Origin: Flavobacteriales bacterium
GTDB taxonomy: Bacteria > Bacteroidota > Bacteroidia > Flavobacteriales > Flavobacteriaceae
DNA length: 20,894 nt
Direction of reading: 5' to 3'
Assembly (NCBI GenBank): GCA_027031025.1
Contig: JALVEJ010000297.1
Location: forward strand, 1-20,894
The position numbers were made by a program, and so were the translations under genes. This document shows, piece after piece, positions 15,225 through 20,894 of this stretch; position 1 is the stretch's first letter, and every line of letters begins with the position of its first letter. A model generated the notes under the pieces. That model did not search any database. It worked only from the letters and a program-made list of their open reading frames with translations, and was not told the origin of the DNA.

Positions 15225-15232
15225 CAAAAATA
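15225..15232 (-). promoter_or_regulatory. candidate -7 promoter element of dnaN
   Basis: TATTTTTG on the minus strand, 20 nt before the dnaN ATG and between it and the stop of the preceding gene. No good -33 box. It would give dnaN its own transcript with a very short leader. Confidence 0.4.
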
Positions 15233-15236
15233 CAAA

Positions 15237-15815
15237 TTATTTTTTAGTTTGTGCCGGTAAAAAATATTTTATCCCGGTACTGATTTGTGCCGAACCTAAG
15301 TAATTAATTTGAAAATTCCACCACCATTGTTTTTTTATCAGGTATTCAAAGCCAACTTGCAGTTGAAACAAATCGAGAAAATTTTCTTTGACAGGCTTAT
15401 CAGTATTGTGATAAATATTTTGCTCGCCGTCGTATATTTCATAAGTATAAGTGGTTGAAAAAGGGATGTTTATAGTAAATCCAACTCTGGGTTGCCATTT
15501 TTCGGAAACTGAAAAGCGACGATAAAACGGAATGGAAAAATGCCAAGTGCGAAGGTGTAAATCATAGATGATGTTGTTAGATACATGTTTTAATCCGCCT
15601 CTATAATAACCGATTTCCAGTCCTGAAAAAATTTCTGCATTTTCACTGACAAGAAAATGATAGCTGATATCAAAACCGGGTTGAAAAGTGACGGTATGAT
15701 CTCTGTAAAAATGTCCGTCAAAATATGTAAAAACAGTTGATAAACCAAAACTGCTATTTTGTGCTTGCTGTTGAAAATATGAAGCAAAAAGTATCAATAG
15801 GAAAATTTTTTTCAT
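15237..15815 (-). CDS. small outer-membrane beta-barrel-like protein
   Basis: This 192-residue protein has a Sec signal peptide (about 1-19, MKKIFLLILFASYFQQQAQ). The rest consists of alternating strands rich in aromatic residues (GLSTVFTYFDGHFY, IFSGLEIGYYRGG, WHFSIPFYRRFSV, PRVGFTINIPFSTTYTYEIY, LQLQ-type strands, WWWNFQINYLGSAQISTGIKYF), the pattern of a small outer-membrane beta-barrel of the OmpA-N or PorT type. No specific family is recognised. It lies 35 bp after another small envelope protein gene and 32 bp before dnaN, all on the same strand; co-transcription with the upstream gene is likely because no promoter box was found between them. Confidence 0.7.
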   Translation of the reverse strand: MKKIFLLILFASYFQQQAQNSSFGLSTVFTYFDGHFYRDHTVTFQPGFDISYHFLVSENAEIFSGLEIGYYRGGLKHVSNNIIYDLHLRTWHFSIPFYRRFSVSEKWQPRVGFTINIPFSTTYTYEIYDGEQNIYHNTDKPVKENFLDLFQLQVGFEYLIKKQWWWNFQINYLGSAQISTGIKYFLPAQTKK

Positions 15816-15850
15816 AATTTATATTAGTTAATATTTGTTAAAGAGCATAT

Positions 15851-16321
15851 TTAATCCGCGTATTTTACATCCATTCGGCCTTTGGTTATTTTTAAATAAT
15901 GGTTGGTGTCATCTACCAAATCGGCTTCAAAAACCGCACTAAAATGTTTGGCAATAGTATCCAATTCTAAAACTCTCATGAATGTTTTGTGGTTGTCAAT
16001 GGCATGATATTGCGTAGTATTTTCTTGTATGGTGCATGTATTTTGATTGGCACTATTCATTTCATATAAGCCTTTTCCTTGATAGTGTTTGATTGTATAA
16101 TTAATATTAATGTCTCCGCAAATATGAACGTTTAAATCGTTGTTGGTTAATTCAACGTTTATCGGATGGTTGTTAAAAAGTGTATGACAGGTTGGAACAA
16201 CCGGCGTGCCGTTCAAATAATAAAAAACCGAATCTTCACCAAATTCGTTATATTCTCTGACACAGTTTTGAAAACCTAACGAAAACAGAAGGGCAAGGCA
16301 AAAAAGGAATGTGTTTTTCAT
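15851..16321 (-). CDS. hypothetical secreted protein, possible lipoprotein
   Basis: The 156-residue product begins with a hydrophobic signal (MKNTFLFCLALLFSLGFQNC). Cys20 may be lipid-modified, but the preceding bases give F-Q-N rather than a standard lipobox, so simple secretion is equally possible. The mature part has Cys45, Cys68 and Cys94, a YYLNGTPVVP segment and mixed beta-strand character, somewhat like the small Bacteroidetes envelope proteins of unknown function. It is divergent from galE and heads a likely two-gene unit with the beta-barrel protein. Confidence 0.6.
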   Translation of the reverse strand: MKNTFLFCLALLFSLGFQNCVREYNEFGEDSVFYYLNGTPVVPTCHTLFNNHPINVELTNNDLNVHICGDININYTIKHYQGKGLYEMNSANQNTCTIQENTTQYHAIDNHKTFMRVLELDTIAKHFSAVFEADLVDDTNHYLKITKGRMDVKYAD

Positions 16322-16349
16322 AGCAAAATATTATGGGTAGAAAAAACTT

Positions 16350-16364
16350 AGCAAAAATTATACC
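16350..16364 (-). promoter_or_regulatory. candidate promoter element of the hypothetical secreted protein
   Basis: On the minus strand this reads GGTATAATTTTTGCT, a near match to TAnnTTTG with one extra base between TA and TTTG. The identical 15-mer lies upstream of the GlmU-like gene (20388-20402). It ends 28 nt before the ATG. Confidence 0.3.
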
Positions 16365-16460
16365 GATTTGTTAACGATGTTTTGGGAATAATGCTGCGAT
16401 GACGGGCTTTTTAATAATTTTTCGTATCAATTTTAGTTATACCGGTTGAATAATTATCCT

Positions 16461-16468
16461 TATTTTTG
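16461..16468 (+). promoter_or_regulatory. -7 promoter element of galE
   Basis: TATTTTTG matches TAnnTTTG and lies 24 nt before the ATG at 16493. The in-frame TTG at 16466 is part of this box. The -33 region is not convincing. Confidence 0.45.
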
Positions 16469-16492
16469 TCAGCAAACTTAAAAAATATTCAA

Positions 16493-17515
16493 ATGAAGAT
16501 TTTGGTAACCGGCGGTTTGGGGTTTATCGGTTCGCATACCGTTGTAGCTTTACAAGAAAAAGGCTATGATGTAGTGATTATTGATAATTTATCCAATTCG
16601 GATATAAGTGTGTTGGAGGGGATCACTAAAATTACCGGCATACGTCCCGGTTTTGAAGCCATTGATTTAAGAGATAAACCCAAAGTTATAGATTTTTTTA
16701 ACCGATACCATAATATTGAAGGGATTATTCACTTTGCCGCTTCTAAAGCCGTGGGTGAAAGTGTTCAAAAACCTTTGTTGTATTATGAAAACAATCTCAA
16801 TACCTTGATTTATTTGTTGCAACAAATGCAAGAAAAAGCCATTCGCAACTTTATTTTCAGCTCGTCATGTACTGTTTATGGTGAGCCGGATGATTTGCCT
16901 ATAACGGAAACCGCCCCGGTTAAACCTGCTTTATCGCCTTACGGTAACACGAAGCAAATAGGCGAAGAAATTATTCGTGACACGGCGAAAGCCTATCCGT
17001 TGTTTAAAAGTATTGCTTTGCGTTATTTTAATCCGATTGGGGCGCATCCTTCCGGTTATATCGGTGAATTGCCTTTGGGCATACCGCAAAATCTTGTGCC
17101 ATTTGTCACGCAAACAGCAGCCGGTATCCGTAAAGAATTGTCTGTTTTCGGCGATGATTATCCGACACCGGATGGTACCGCCATTCGCGATTATATTCAT
17201 GTGGTCGATTTGGCTGAGTCGCATGTCGTGGCATTAGAGCGTTTGTTAAACAATACGCAAAAAGTTAATTTTGAAGTCTTTAATATCGGAACGGGACGCG
17301 GCAGTTCGGTGATGGAAATTATTAAAAGCTTTGAAAATGTAAACGGAATCAAACTCAATTACAAAATCACCGGCAGACGTGAAGGCGATGTCACAGCCGT
17401 TTGGGCAGATACAAGTTTGGCCGAAAAGGAATTGGGTTGGAAAGCCCGCTTAACTATGGAAGATGCTTTGCGCGACGCTTGGCGATGGCAACAAAAAATT
17501 TCTAAATCGTCCTGA
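16493..17515 (+). CDS. galE: UDP-glucose 4-epimerase
   Basis: GalE interconverts UDP-glucose and UDP-galactose (and in some organisms the N-acetyl forms) with bound NAD+, supplying sugars for LPS and polysaccharides. The 340-residue protein is a short-chain dehydrogenase-type epimerase: NAD-binding GGLGFIGSHT (7-16), FSSSCTVYG (122-130) with the active-site Ser, the catalytic pair Tyr150 and Lys154 (YGNTK), ALRYFNPIGAHPSG, GTAIRDYIHVVDLA and the C-terminal REGDVTAVWAD. The ATG at 16493 begins MKILVTGG, the standard start; a longer TTG start at 16466 overlaps the promoter box. Confidence 0.95.
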   Translation: MKILVTGGLGFIGSHTVVALQEKGYDVVIIDNLSNSDISVLEGITKITGIRPGFEAIDLRDKPKVIDFFNRYHNIEGIIHFAASKAVGESVQKPLLYYENNLNTLIYLLQQMQEKAIRNFIFSSSCTVYGEPDDLPITETAPVKPALSPYGNTKQIGEEIIRDTAKAYPLFKSIALRYFNPIGAHPSGYIGELPLGIPQNLVPFVTQTAAGIRKELSVFGDDYPTPDGTAIRDYIHVVDLAESHVVALERLLNNTQKVNFEVFNIGTGRGSSVMEIIKSFENVNGIKLNYKITGRREGDVTAVWADTSLAEKELGWKARLTMEDALRDAWRWQQKISKSS

Positions 17516-17624
17516 TTTTTTTATTACTTTTTGAGTCAACCTATTTTAGGACAAGTCACAGATTTAAATTTTACAAAAATATAAAATCTGAAATTATTAA
17601 TCGATGTTCAATATTTTTTTTCAT

Positions 17625-17665
17625 TTTTCAATTTCTCAGATTATAAGCACAAATATGAAGAAATA
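17625..17665. repeat. diverged copy of the pre-lpxB repeat
   Basis: The stretch CAATTTCTCAGATTATAAGC (17629-17648), followed by a shared TATGAAG block, resembles the repeats at 2437-2481 and 2603-2647. It lies in the 252-bp non-coding gap between galE and the flavoprotein gene, and like those near lpxB it is followed by a CCTCAATTCCT-type stretch before the next start codon. Confidence 0.45.
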
Positions 17666-17711
17666 TTTTCATTGATATTCTAAGGTAATCTATGATGTAA
17701 ATAAAATCATC

Positions 17712-17743
17712 ATTGCCTCAATTCCTTATTTCCTCTAAATTTG
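17712..17743 (+). promoter_or_regulatory. promoter of the DAO-family flavoprotein gene
   Basis: TAAATTTG at 17736-17743 matches TAnnTTTG exactly. ATTG at 17712-17715 stands 20 nt upstream as a -33 element (consensus TTTG). The ATG follows 24 nt after the -7 box. Confidence 0.55.
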
Positions 17744-17767
17744 CACTTGAATTTTAAGAAAAAAGAA

Positions 17768-18817
17768 ATGTATGATTATATTGTAGTAGGACTGGGCGTC
17801 GCCGGTTGGTCGTTTTTGCAACAATTGGATGAAAATCGTCAAAATTATGTAGTTTTTGACAATCAGTCGCAACAATCAACCCGGATTGCAGGTGGTATGT
17901 TTAATCCGGTTATTCTTAAACGTTTTACACCGGCTTGGAAAGCTCATGAATGGTTAAAATATGCCTTGCTGCAATTTCAAAAAGCCGAATTGCAATACGG
18001 ACAAAAATATATACATTATATTGATATTTATCGCAAACTAACCGGTGTGGAAGAACAGAACAATTGGGTGGCTGCTTCTGACAAGCCGGTTTTGTCCGAA
18101 TATATGAAGGATATTGTTTTTGAATCCATTGATGGAATTGAAGCGCCGTTTGGCTTTGGTGTTTTGCAAGGCACCGGCATTGTCAATGTAGCACAACTGC
18201 TCAATGATGTCGCAACCGATTTAAAACGGCATCATAAATTATTTGAAGCGGATTTTAATTATGAGCAACTTCAAATTTTTCCCGATTATGTTTCATATGG
18301 TGATATCAAAGCCCGCAAAATTGTGTTTGCAGAAGGCTTTGGTATAAAGCGAAATCCTTTTTTCAAACACCTGCCTTTAACAGGCACCAAAGGGGAAATG
18401 TTGATGATTGAAACCGAAGCTGATATCCCATACATTGTCAAATCTAATGTTTTTATAGCGCCCAATGTTGCCCGGAAAGGACAATATTATGTCGGGGCGA
18501 CCTATAATTGGGAGGACAAAACCAATATACCAACGACTGCTGCCCGAAAGCATTTGGAAAGCAAGTTGCAAAAATTGTTGCATCGACCATATAAAGTGGT
18601 GCAACAAAAAGCCGGCATACGCCCTACGGTTATTGACCGGCGACCGCTTGCAGGAAAACATCCGGATTATCAAAATGTTGCGGTGCTTAATGGTATGGGC
18701 ACACGCGGTGTAATCTTGGCACCGGCTACGGCCAAACAATTGTTTCAATATCTGGAATTTGATATGCCCATGCTAAAAGAAGTTGATATTAGGCGGTTTT
18801 CAAAATTTTCTGATTGA
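17768..18817 (+). CDS. FAD-dependent oxidoreductase, DAO family
   Basis: This 349-residue flavoprotein is related to D-amino acid/glycine oxidases and the C-terminal domain of MnmC. The dinucleotide-binding loop is VVGLGVAGWS (6-15). STRIAGGMFNP follows the second strand and is a typical FAD contact of the DAO fold; LPLTGTKGEMLMIE, GIRPTVIDRRPLAG and NGMGTRGVILAPATAKQL are conserved C-terminal segments. No signal peptide is evident, so it is cytoplasmic or loosely membrane-associated. The substrate cannot be told from sequence. The ATG at 17768 puts the FAD motif at the N-terminus; a TTG at 17741 overlaps the promoter. It is probably a single-gene unit, with a hairpin at its stop codon. Confidence 0.85.
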   Translation: MYDYIVVGLGVAGWSFLQQLDENRQNYVVFDNQSQQSTRIAGGMFNPVILKRFTPAWKAHEWLKYALLQFQKAELQYGQKYIHYIDIYRKLTGVEEQNNWVAASDKPVLSEYMKDIVFESIDGIEAPFGFGVLQGTGIVNVAQLLNDVATDLKRHHKLFEADFNYEQLQIFPDYVSYGDIKARKIVFAEGFGIKRNPFFKHLPLTGTKGEMLMIETEADIPYIVKSNVFIAPNVARKGQYYVGATYNWEDKTNIPTTAARKHLESKLQKLLHRPYKVVQQKAGIRPTVIDRRPLAGKHPDYQNVAVLNGMGTRGVILAPATAKQLFQYLEFDMPMLKEVDIRRFSKFSD

Positions 18818-18835
18818 AAACCAAGCTCTGGTTTT
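18817..18835 (+). terminator. hairpin at the end of the flavoprotein gene
   Basis: AAAACCA (18817-18823) pairs perfectly with TGGTTTT (18829-18835) around AGCTC. It begins on the last base of the TGA stop codon. The T-run is inside the stem and short, so termination strength is uncertain. A partial copy of the lpxB-apbE palindrome core follows at about 18839-18857. Confidence 0.45.
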
Positions 18836-18937
18836 AGATCTACTAGGTTTTTAAAACTTTTAATAATCATTGTTATATTGAACTTTAAAGTTTTAAAGTA
18901 TTTGATAGTCAAGGATATGACCCGTATATCGTTGATG

Positions 18938-19549
18938 TTATTTAAGATTTTCCAATTTGTCTAAATCGGAGAAAAGTAATTTGATGTTTTCATACGAATT
19001 TTCAAGCGGAAAATCATCAGAATTTACATCAATCCATTCTACCCGTTCAATGCCTTCTTCGGTTTGCGGAATTAAAGCGCTTTTTTCCAGCTCATTCATT
19101 TTATACCAATGGGTAATTTTGAGCCGTTTCTTGTTTTGGTCATTAAACAAATGATATGTGTCTAATAAAAAATGGTCAATTTTGATATTTTGAATACCGC
19201 ATTCTTCTTTAACTTCTCTGATAGCGGTTTCAGCCGGTTGTTCGCCCGGTTCCATTTTCCCTTTTGGTAAGTCCCACTTGCCGTTACGATAGATAAACAA
19301 ATATTTATGTTCATCGTTTTCAACAATGCCTCCGGCTGCTTCAATGACGTCAAAATGTTTTTTAAAAGTCTCCCAAGCTTCATCGATACGGGGATGATAC
19401 AAAAAAACTTCCGGCAAGAGATTAGCTTGTAACTTGCTGATAATCTCGTCCAAGTTTACCGATGAAAAAGCATAAACGTTTTGAGAACTTTCATTAAGAT
19501 TGTCCGTAATGGTTATGGCTTTATCAAAAATGTAAACTTTATAGGACAT
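18938..19549 (-). CDS. NUDIX hydrolase
   Basis: A 203-residue NUDIX family hydrolase, which would cleave a nucleoside diphosphate linked to another group with Mg2+. The Nudix box GX5EX7REUXEEXGU is complete and exact at residues 97-119 (Gly97, Glu103, Arg111-Glu112, Glu115-Glu116, Gly118), preceded by KWDLPKG. About 70 residues precede the Nudix fold and form a separate alpha/beta part seen in several Bacteroidetes proteins of this type. Substrate unknown. The ATG at 19549 (MSYKVYIF) is chosen since the longer TTG start at 19570 is inside a strong promoter match. Confidence 0.88.
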   Translation of the reverse strand: MSYKVYIFDKAITITDNLNESSQNVYAFSSVNLDEIISKLQANLLPEVFLYHPRIDEAWETFKKHFDVIEAAGGIVENDEHKYLFIYRNGKWDLPKGKMEPGEQPAETAIREVKEECGIQNIKIDHFLLDTYHLFNDQNKKRLKITHWYKMNELEKSALIPQTEEGIERVEWIDVNSDDFPLENSYENIKLLFSDLDKLENLK

Positions 19550-19567
19550 AGTTCTTAATTTATCCAA

Positions 19568-19597
19568 CAAATTTAATAATATTCCTTAAAAAACAAA
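19568..19597 (-). promoter_or_regulatory. promoter of the NUDIX gene
   Basis: On the minus strand TTTG (19597-19594), an 18-nt spacer and TAAATTTG (19575-19568) match both halves of the Bacteroidetes consensus. It is the best full promoter match in the window. The ATG is 18 nt past the -7 box, so the transcript leader would be only about 10-12 nt. Confidence 0.7.
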
Positions 19598-19686
19598 AGC
19601 TTTTTAGGTTAAACTTTTTGCTTTTTTATATTGAGTTGATAACCAGGAAAGTGGTTGATAATCGATAATTTTAATGAATATTGTTG

Positions 19687-20346
19687 TTAAAAATATTTCA
19701 AATTTCGAATGGCTTTTATCGGATTGTCATGATTAAAAATATAACTGGCGGCAACCAATACATCGGCGCCGGCAGCAAAGAGTTTTGGGGCATTAACATC
19801 ATTGACACCGCCATCTATTTCAATCAAAGTTTTAGAGTTGTGTGCTTCAATCATATTCTTGACTTCGGCAATTTTTTGATAAGTGTGTTCAATGAATTTT
19901 TGTCCGCTGTACCCCGGATTGACTGACATAATTAAAACTAAATCCAACTCGGAAACAATATCTTTTAACAGACTGACAGGCGTATGCGGATTGAGCGCTA
20001 CACCGGCTTTCATACCTGTTTTTTTGATCAAATCGACCGTGCGGTTCAGGTGAATTTGAGTTTCGTAATGCACTGTCAATATATCGACACCGACCAAATT
20101 GAAATTATGGATATAGCGTTCGGGCTGCTCAATCATTAAGTGGGCATCAAAAACTTTGTCGGTGAGTTTGCGCAAACTTTTAATGACCGGCATACCAAAG
20201 CTGATGTTAGGAACAAAATTGCCATCCATTACATCAAGATGAACCCAATCGGCATCACTTTGATTGAGCATTTTAAAACTTTTTTCCAAATTGGCAAAAT
20301 CAGCTGATAAAATAGAAGGAGAAATTATTGGTGTTTTCATAAACAT
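19687..20346 (-). CDS. rpe: ribulose-phosphate 3-epimerase
   Basis: Rpe interconverts D-ribulose 5-phosphate and D-xylulose 5-phosphate in the pentose phosphate pathway. The 219-residue TIM-barrel protein shows all main family motifs: SPSILSADFANLEKS, HLDVMDGNFVPNISFG (His and Asp metal ligands), DAHLMIEQPERY, ALNPHTP, MSVNPGYSGQKFIE and IEIDGGVN. Two ATGs are close together (20346 and 20340); the second gives MKTPIISPS, nearer the usual family start. It is followed on the same strand by the NUDIX gene after 137 bp with its own promoter, and is divergent from the GlmU-like gene. Confidence 0.95.
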   Translation of the reverse strand: MFMKTPIISPSILSADFANLEKSFKMLNQSDADWVHLDVMDGNFVPNISFGMPVIKSLRKLTDKVFDAHLMIEQPERYIHNFNLVGVDILTVHYETQIHLNRTVDLIKKTGMKAGVALNPHTPVSLLKDIVSELDLVLIMSVNPGYSGQKFIEHTYQKIAEVKNMIEAHNSKTLIEIDGGVNDVNAPKLFAAGADVLVAASYIFNHDNPIKAIRNLKYF

Positions 20347-20387
20347 ATACTTTGATTCAGCTAATTTAAAAAATAAAAATGCTTTTG

Positions 20388-20410
20388 GGTATAATTTTTG
20401 CTTATTTTTG
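20388..20410 (+). promoter_or_regulatory. candidate promoter of the GlmU-like gene
   Basis: TATTTTTG at 20403-20410 matches TAnnTTTG, 50 nt before the ATG. Directly before it is GGTATAATTTTTGCT, identical to a 15-mer before the gene at 15851-16321. TTTG at 20384-20387 is 15 nt from the -7 box, slightly short for a -33 element. Confidence 0.4.
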
Positions 20411-20460
20411 TAAATCTGATGTGTGTTGTGTTATAACCCTAAAAATTACAAGTTTAGTCG

Positions 20461-20894
20461 ATGAATTACATTTTATTTGATGATGATATTATAAAAAAAT
20501 CACTTCTTCCATTGACTTATTTTCGTCCGGTAAGTGCAATACGTTGCGGTATTTTAACCTTAAAAGAAAAATGGGAACGGGCTTTGCAATCTCCGGTTAG
20601 TGCCTTAACGGAAGCATATCTGCAACAAAAATTTCCCGTTAAATATCAGCCTGATAACATTTATATTAATAGTGCGGTTTTTCCGGATGACGGGTTGATG
20701 GCTGCGATTAAAAAACTTCAAAAAACGGAGGCGCTTGTTAAAAATGATTTGGTTTTAGCTATAAGACAAGATCAACTGACTTTTAAGGATATTCAAACCA
20801 TTACTGTGGCTGGTGATAATAAAATAGAATATCAAGGAAAAGTTAATTTTATAAAACAGCCTTATGATATTTTTACCAAAAATGCTGCGCAGAT
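20461..20894 (+). CDS. GlmU-like sugar nucleotidyltransferase, 5' part (runs off window)
   Basis: An open frame runs from ATG 20461 to the last base without a stop: 144 codons plus two bases. The N-terminus MNYILFDDDIIKKSLLPLTY, then FRPVSAIRCGILTLKEKWE, is typical of the Bacteroidetes alternative GlmU-type proteins (UDP-GlcNAc diphosphorylase/glucosamine-1-phosphate acetyltransferase, or annotated as glucose-1-phosphate thymidylyltransferase), which lack the classical GxGTRM signature loop. YINSAVFPDDGLM (67-79) is another conserved stretch. Full-length members have a C-terminal left-handed beta-helix that would lie beyond the window. The expected role is to supply UDP-GlcNAc for peptidoglycan and lipid A, but the exact substrate is inferred from the family. 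Confidence 0.85.
   Translation, partial: MNYILFDDDIIKKSLLPLTYFRPVSAIRCGILTLKEKWERALQSPVSALTEAYLQQKFPVKYQPDNIYINSAVFPDDGLMAAIKKLQKTEALVKNDLVLAIRQDQLTFKDIQTITVAGDNKIEYQGKVNFIKQPYDIFTKNAAQ

Noticed and set aside
17559..17590. Inverted repeat CAGATTT / AAATCTG after galE
   Set aside because: Seven base pairs with an 18-nt loop and no T-run; expected by chance in such A/T-rich DNA.
18377..18748. 123-codon open frame on the minus strand
   Set aside because: It is antisense to the conserved C-terminal part of the DAO-family flavoprotein and has no own motif or start signal.
19588..19632. Possible terminator of rpe (AAAAGC ... GCTTTT with T-run on the minus strand)
   Set aside because: The stem is only about 6 bp of mainly A-T pairs with a loop near 20 nt, and it overlaps the much better NUDIX promoter.
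1..20894. A defence, toxin-antitoxin, secretion or mobile-element system
   Set aside because: All sizeable genes except a few small envelope or cytoplasmic proteins belong to known housekeeping families; no nuclease, toxin, integrase or transposase motif was found.

Overview
The window reads as a chromosomal stretch from a low-GC member of the Bacteroidetes, most likely Flavobacteriia. The evidence is threefold. Matches to the Bacteroidetes -7 box TAnnTTTG lie just upstream of many genes and Shine-Dalgarno sequences are scarce. Several proteins are of types typical of this phylum: a MuiA-like protein carrying a SusC-type CarboxypepD_reg domain, the alternative GlmU-like nucleotidyltransferase, and Bacteroidetes-style LpxB and WaaA. 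The intergenic DNA is full of short palindromic dispersed repeats of the kind common in this phylum. No rRNA, tRNA, CRISPR array, insertion sequence or phage gene was seen.

Layout. 1-406: non-coding DNA with palindromic repeats and the promoter of the first gene. 407-2329 (+): secreted DUF4139/MuiA-like protein with an internal CarboxypepD_reg domain and a TonB-box-like tail. 2330-2718: non-coding, repeat-rich. 2719-3840 (+): lpxB, ending in a hairpin shared with the convergent apbE. 3871-4890 (-): apbE, a flavin transferase lipoprotein. 5041-10941 (-): the complete six-gene nqrABCDEF operon for the Na+-translocating NADH:quinone reductase. 11083-11739 (+): CBS-domain protein, divergent from nqrA. 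11791-15204 (-): dnaN, waaA, a YqiA-like hydrolase and a helical protein of unknown function, tightly packed. 15237-16321 (-): two small envelope proteins. 16493-17515 (+): galE. 17768-18817 (+): DAO-family flavoprotein. 18938-19549 (-): NUDIX hydrolase. 19687-20346 (-): rpe. 20461 to the window end (+): 5' part of a GlmU-like sugar nucleotidyltransferase.

How the genes fit together. The clearest functional unit is nqrABCDEF plus apbE: ApbE is the enzyme that covalently attaches FMN to NqrB and NqrC, and both target threonines are visible. lpxB, waaA and galE belong to lipid A/LPS and sugar-nucleotide metabolism. The rest is housekeeping (DNA clamp, pentose phosphate epimerase, cell-wall precursor enzyme) or poorly characterised.

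I do not see a novel multi-gene system. The observations most worth a second look are a perfect terminator-shaped hairpin inside the first codons of waaA just after dnaN, the SusC-like insert in the MuiA-like protein, the terminator-promoter junction between nqrF and apbE, and the palindromic repeat families.
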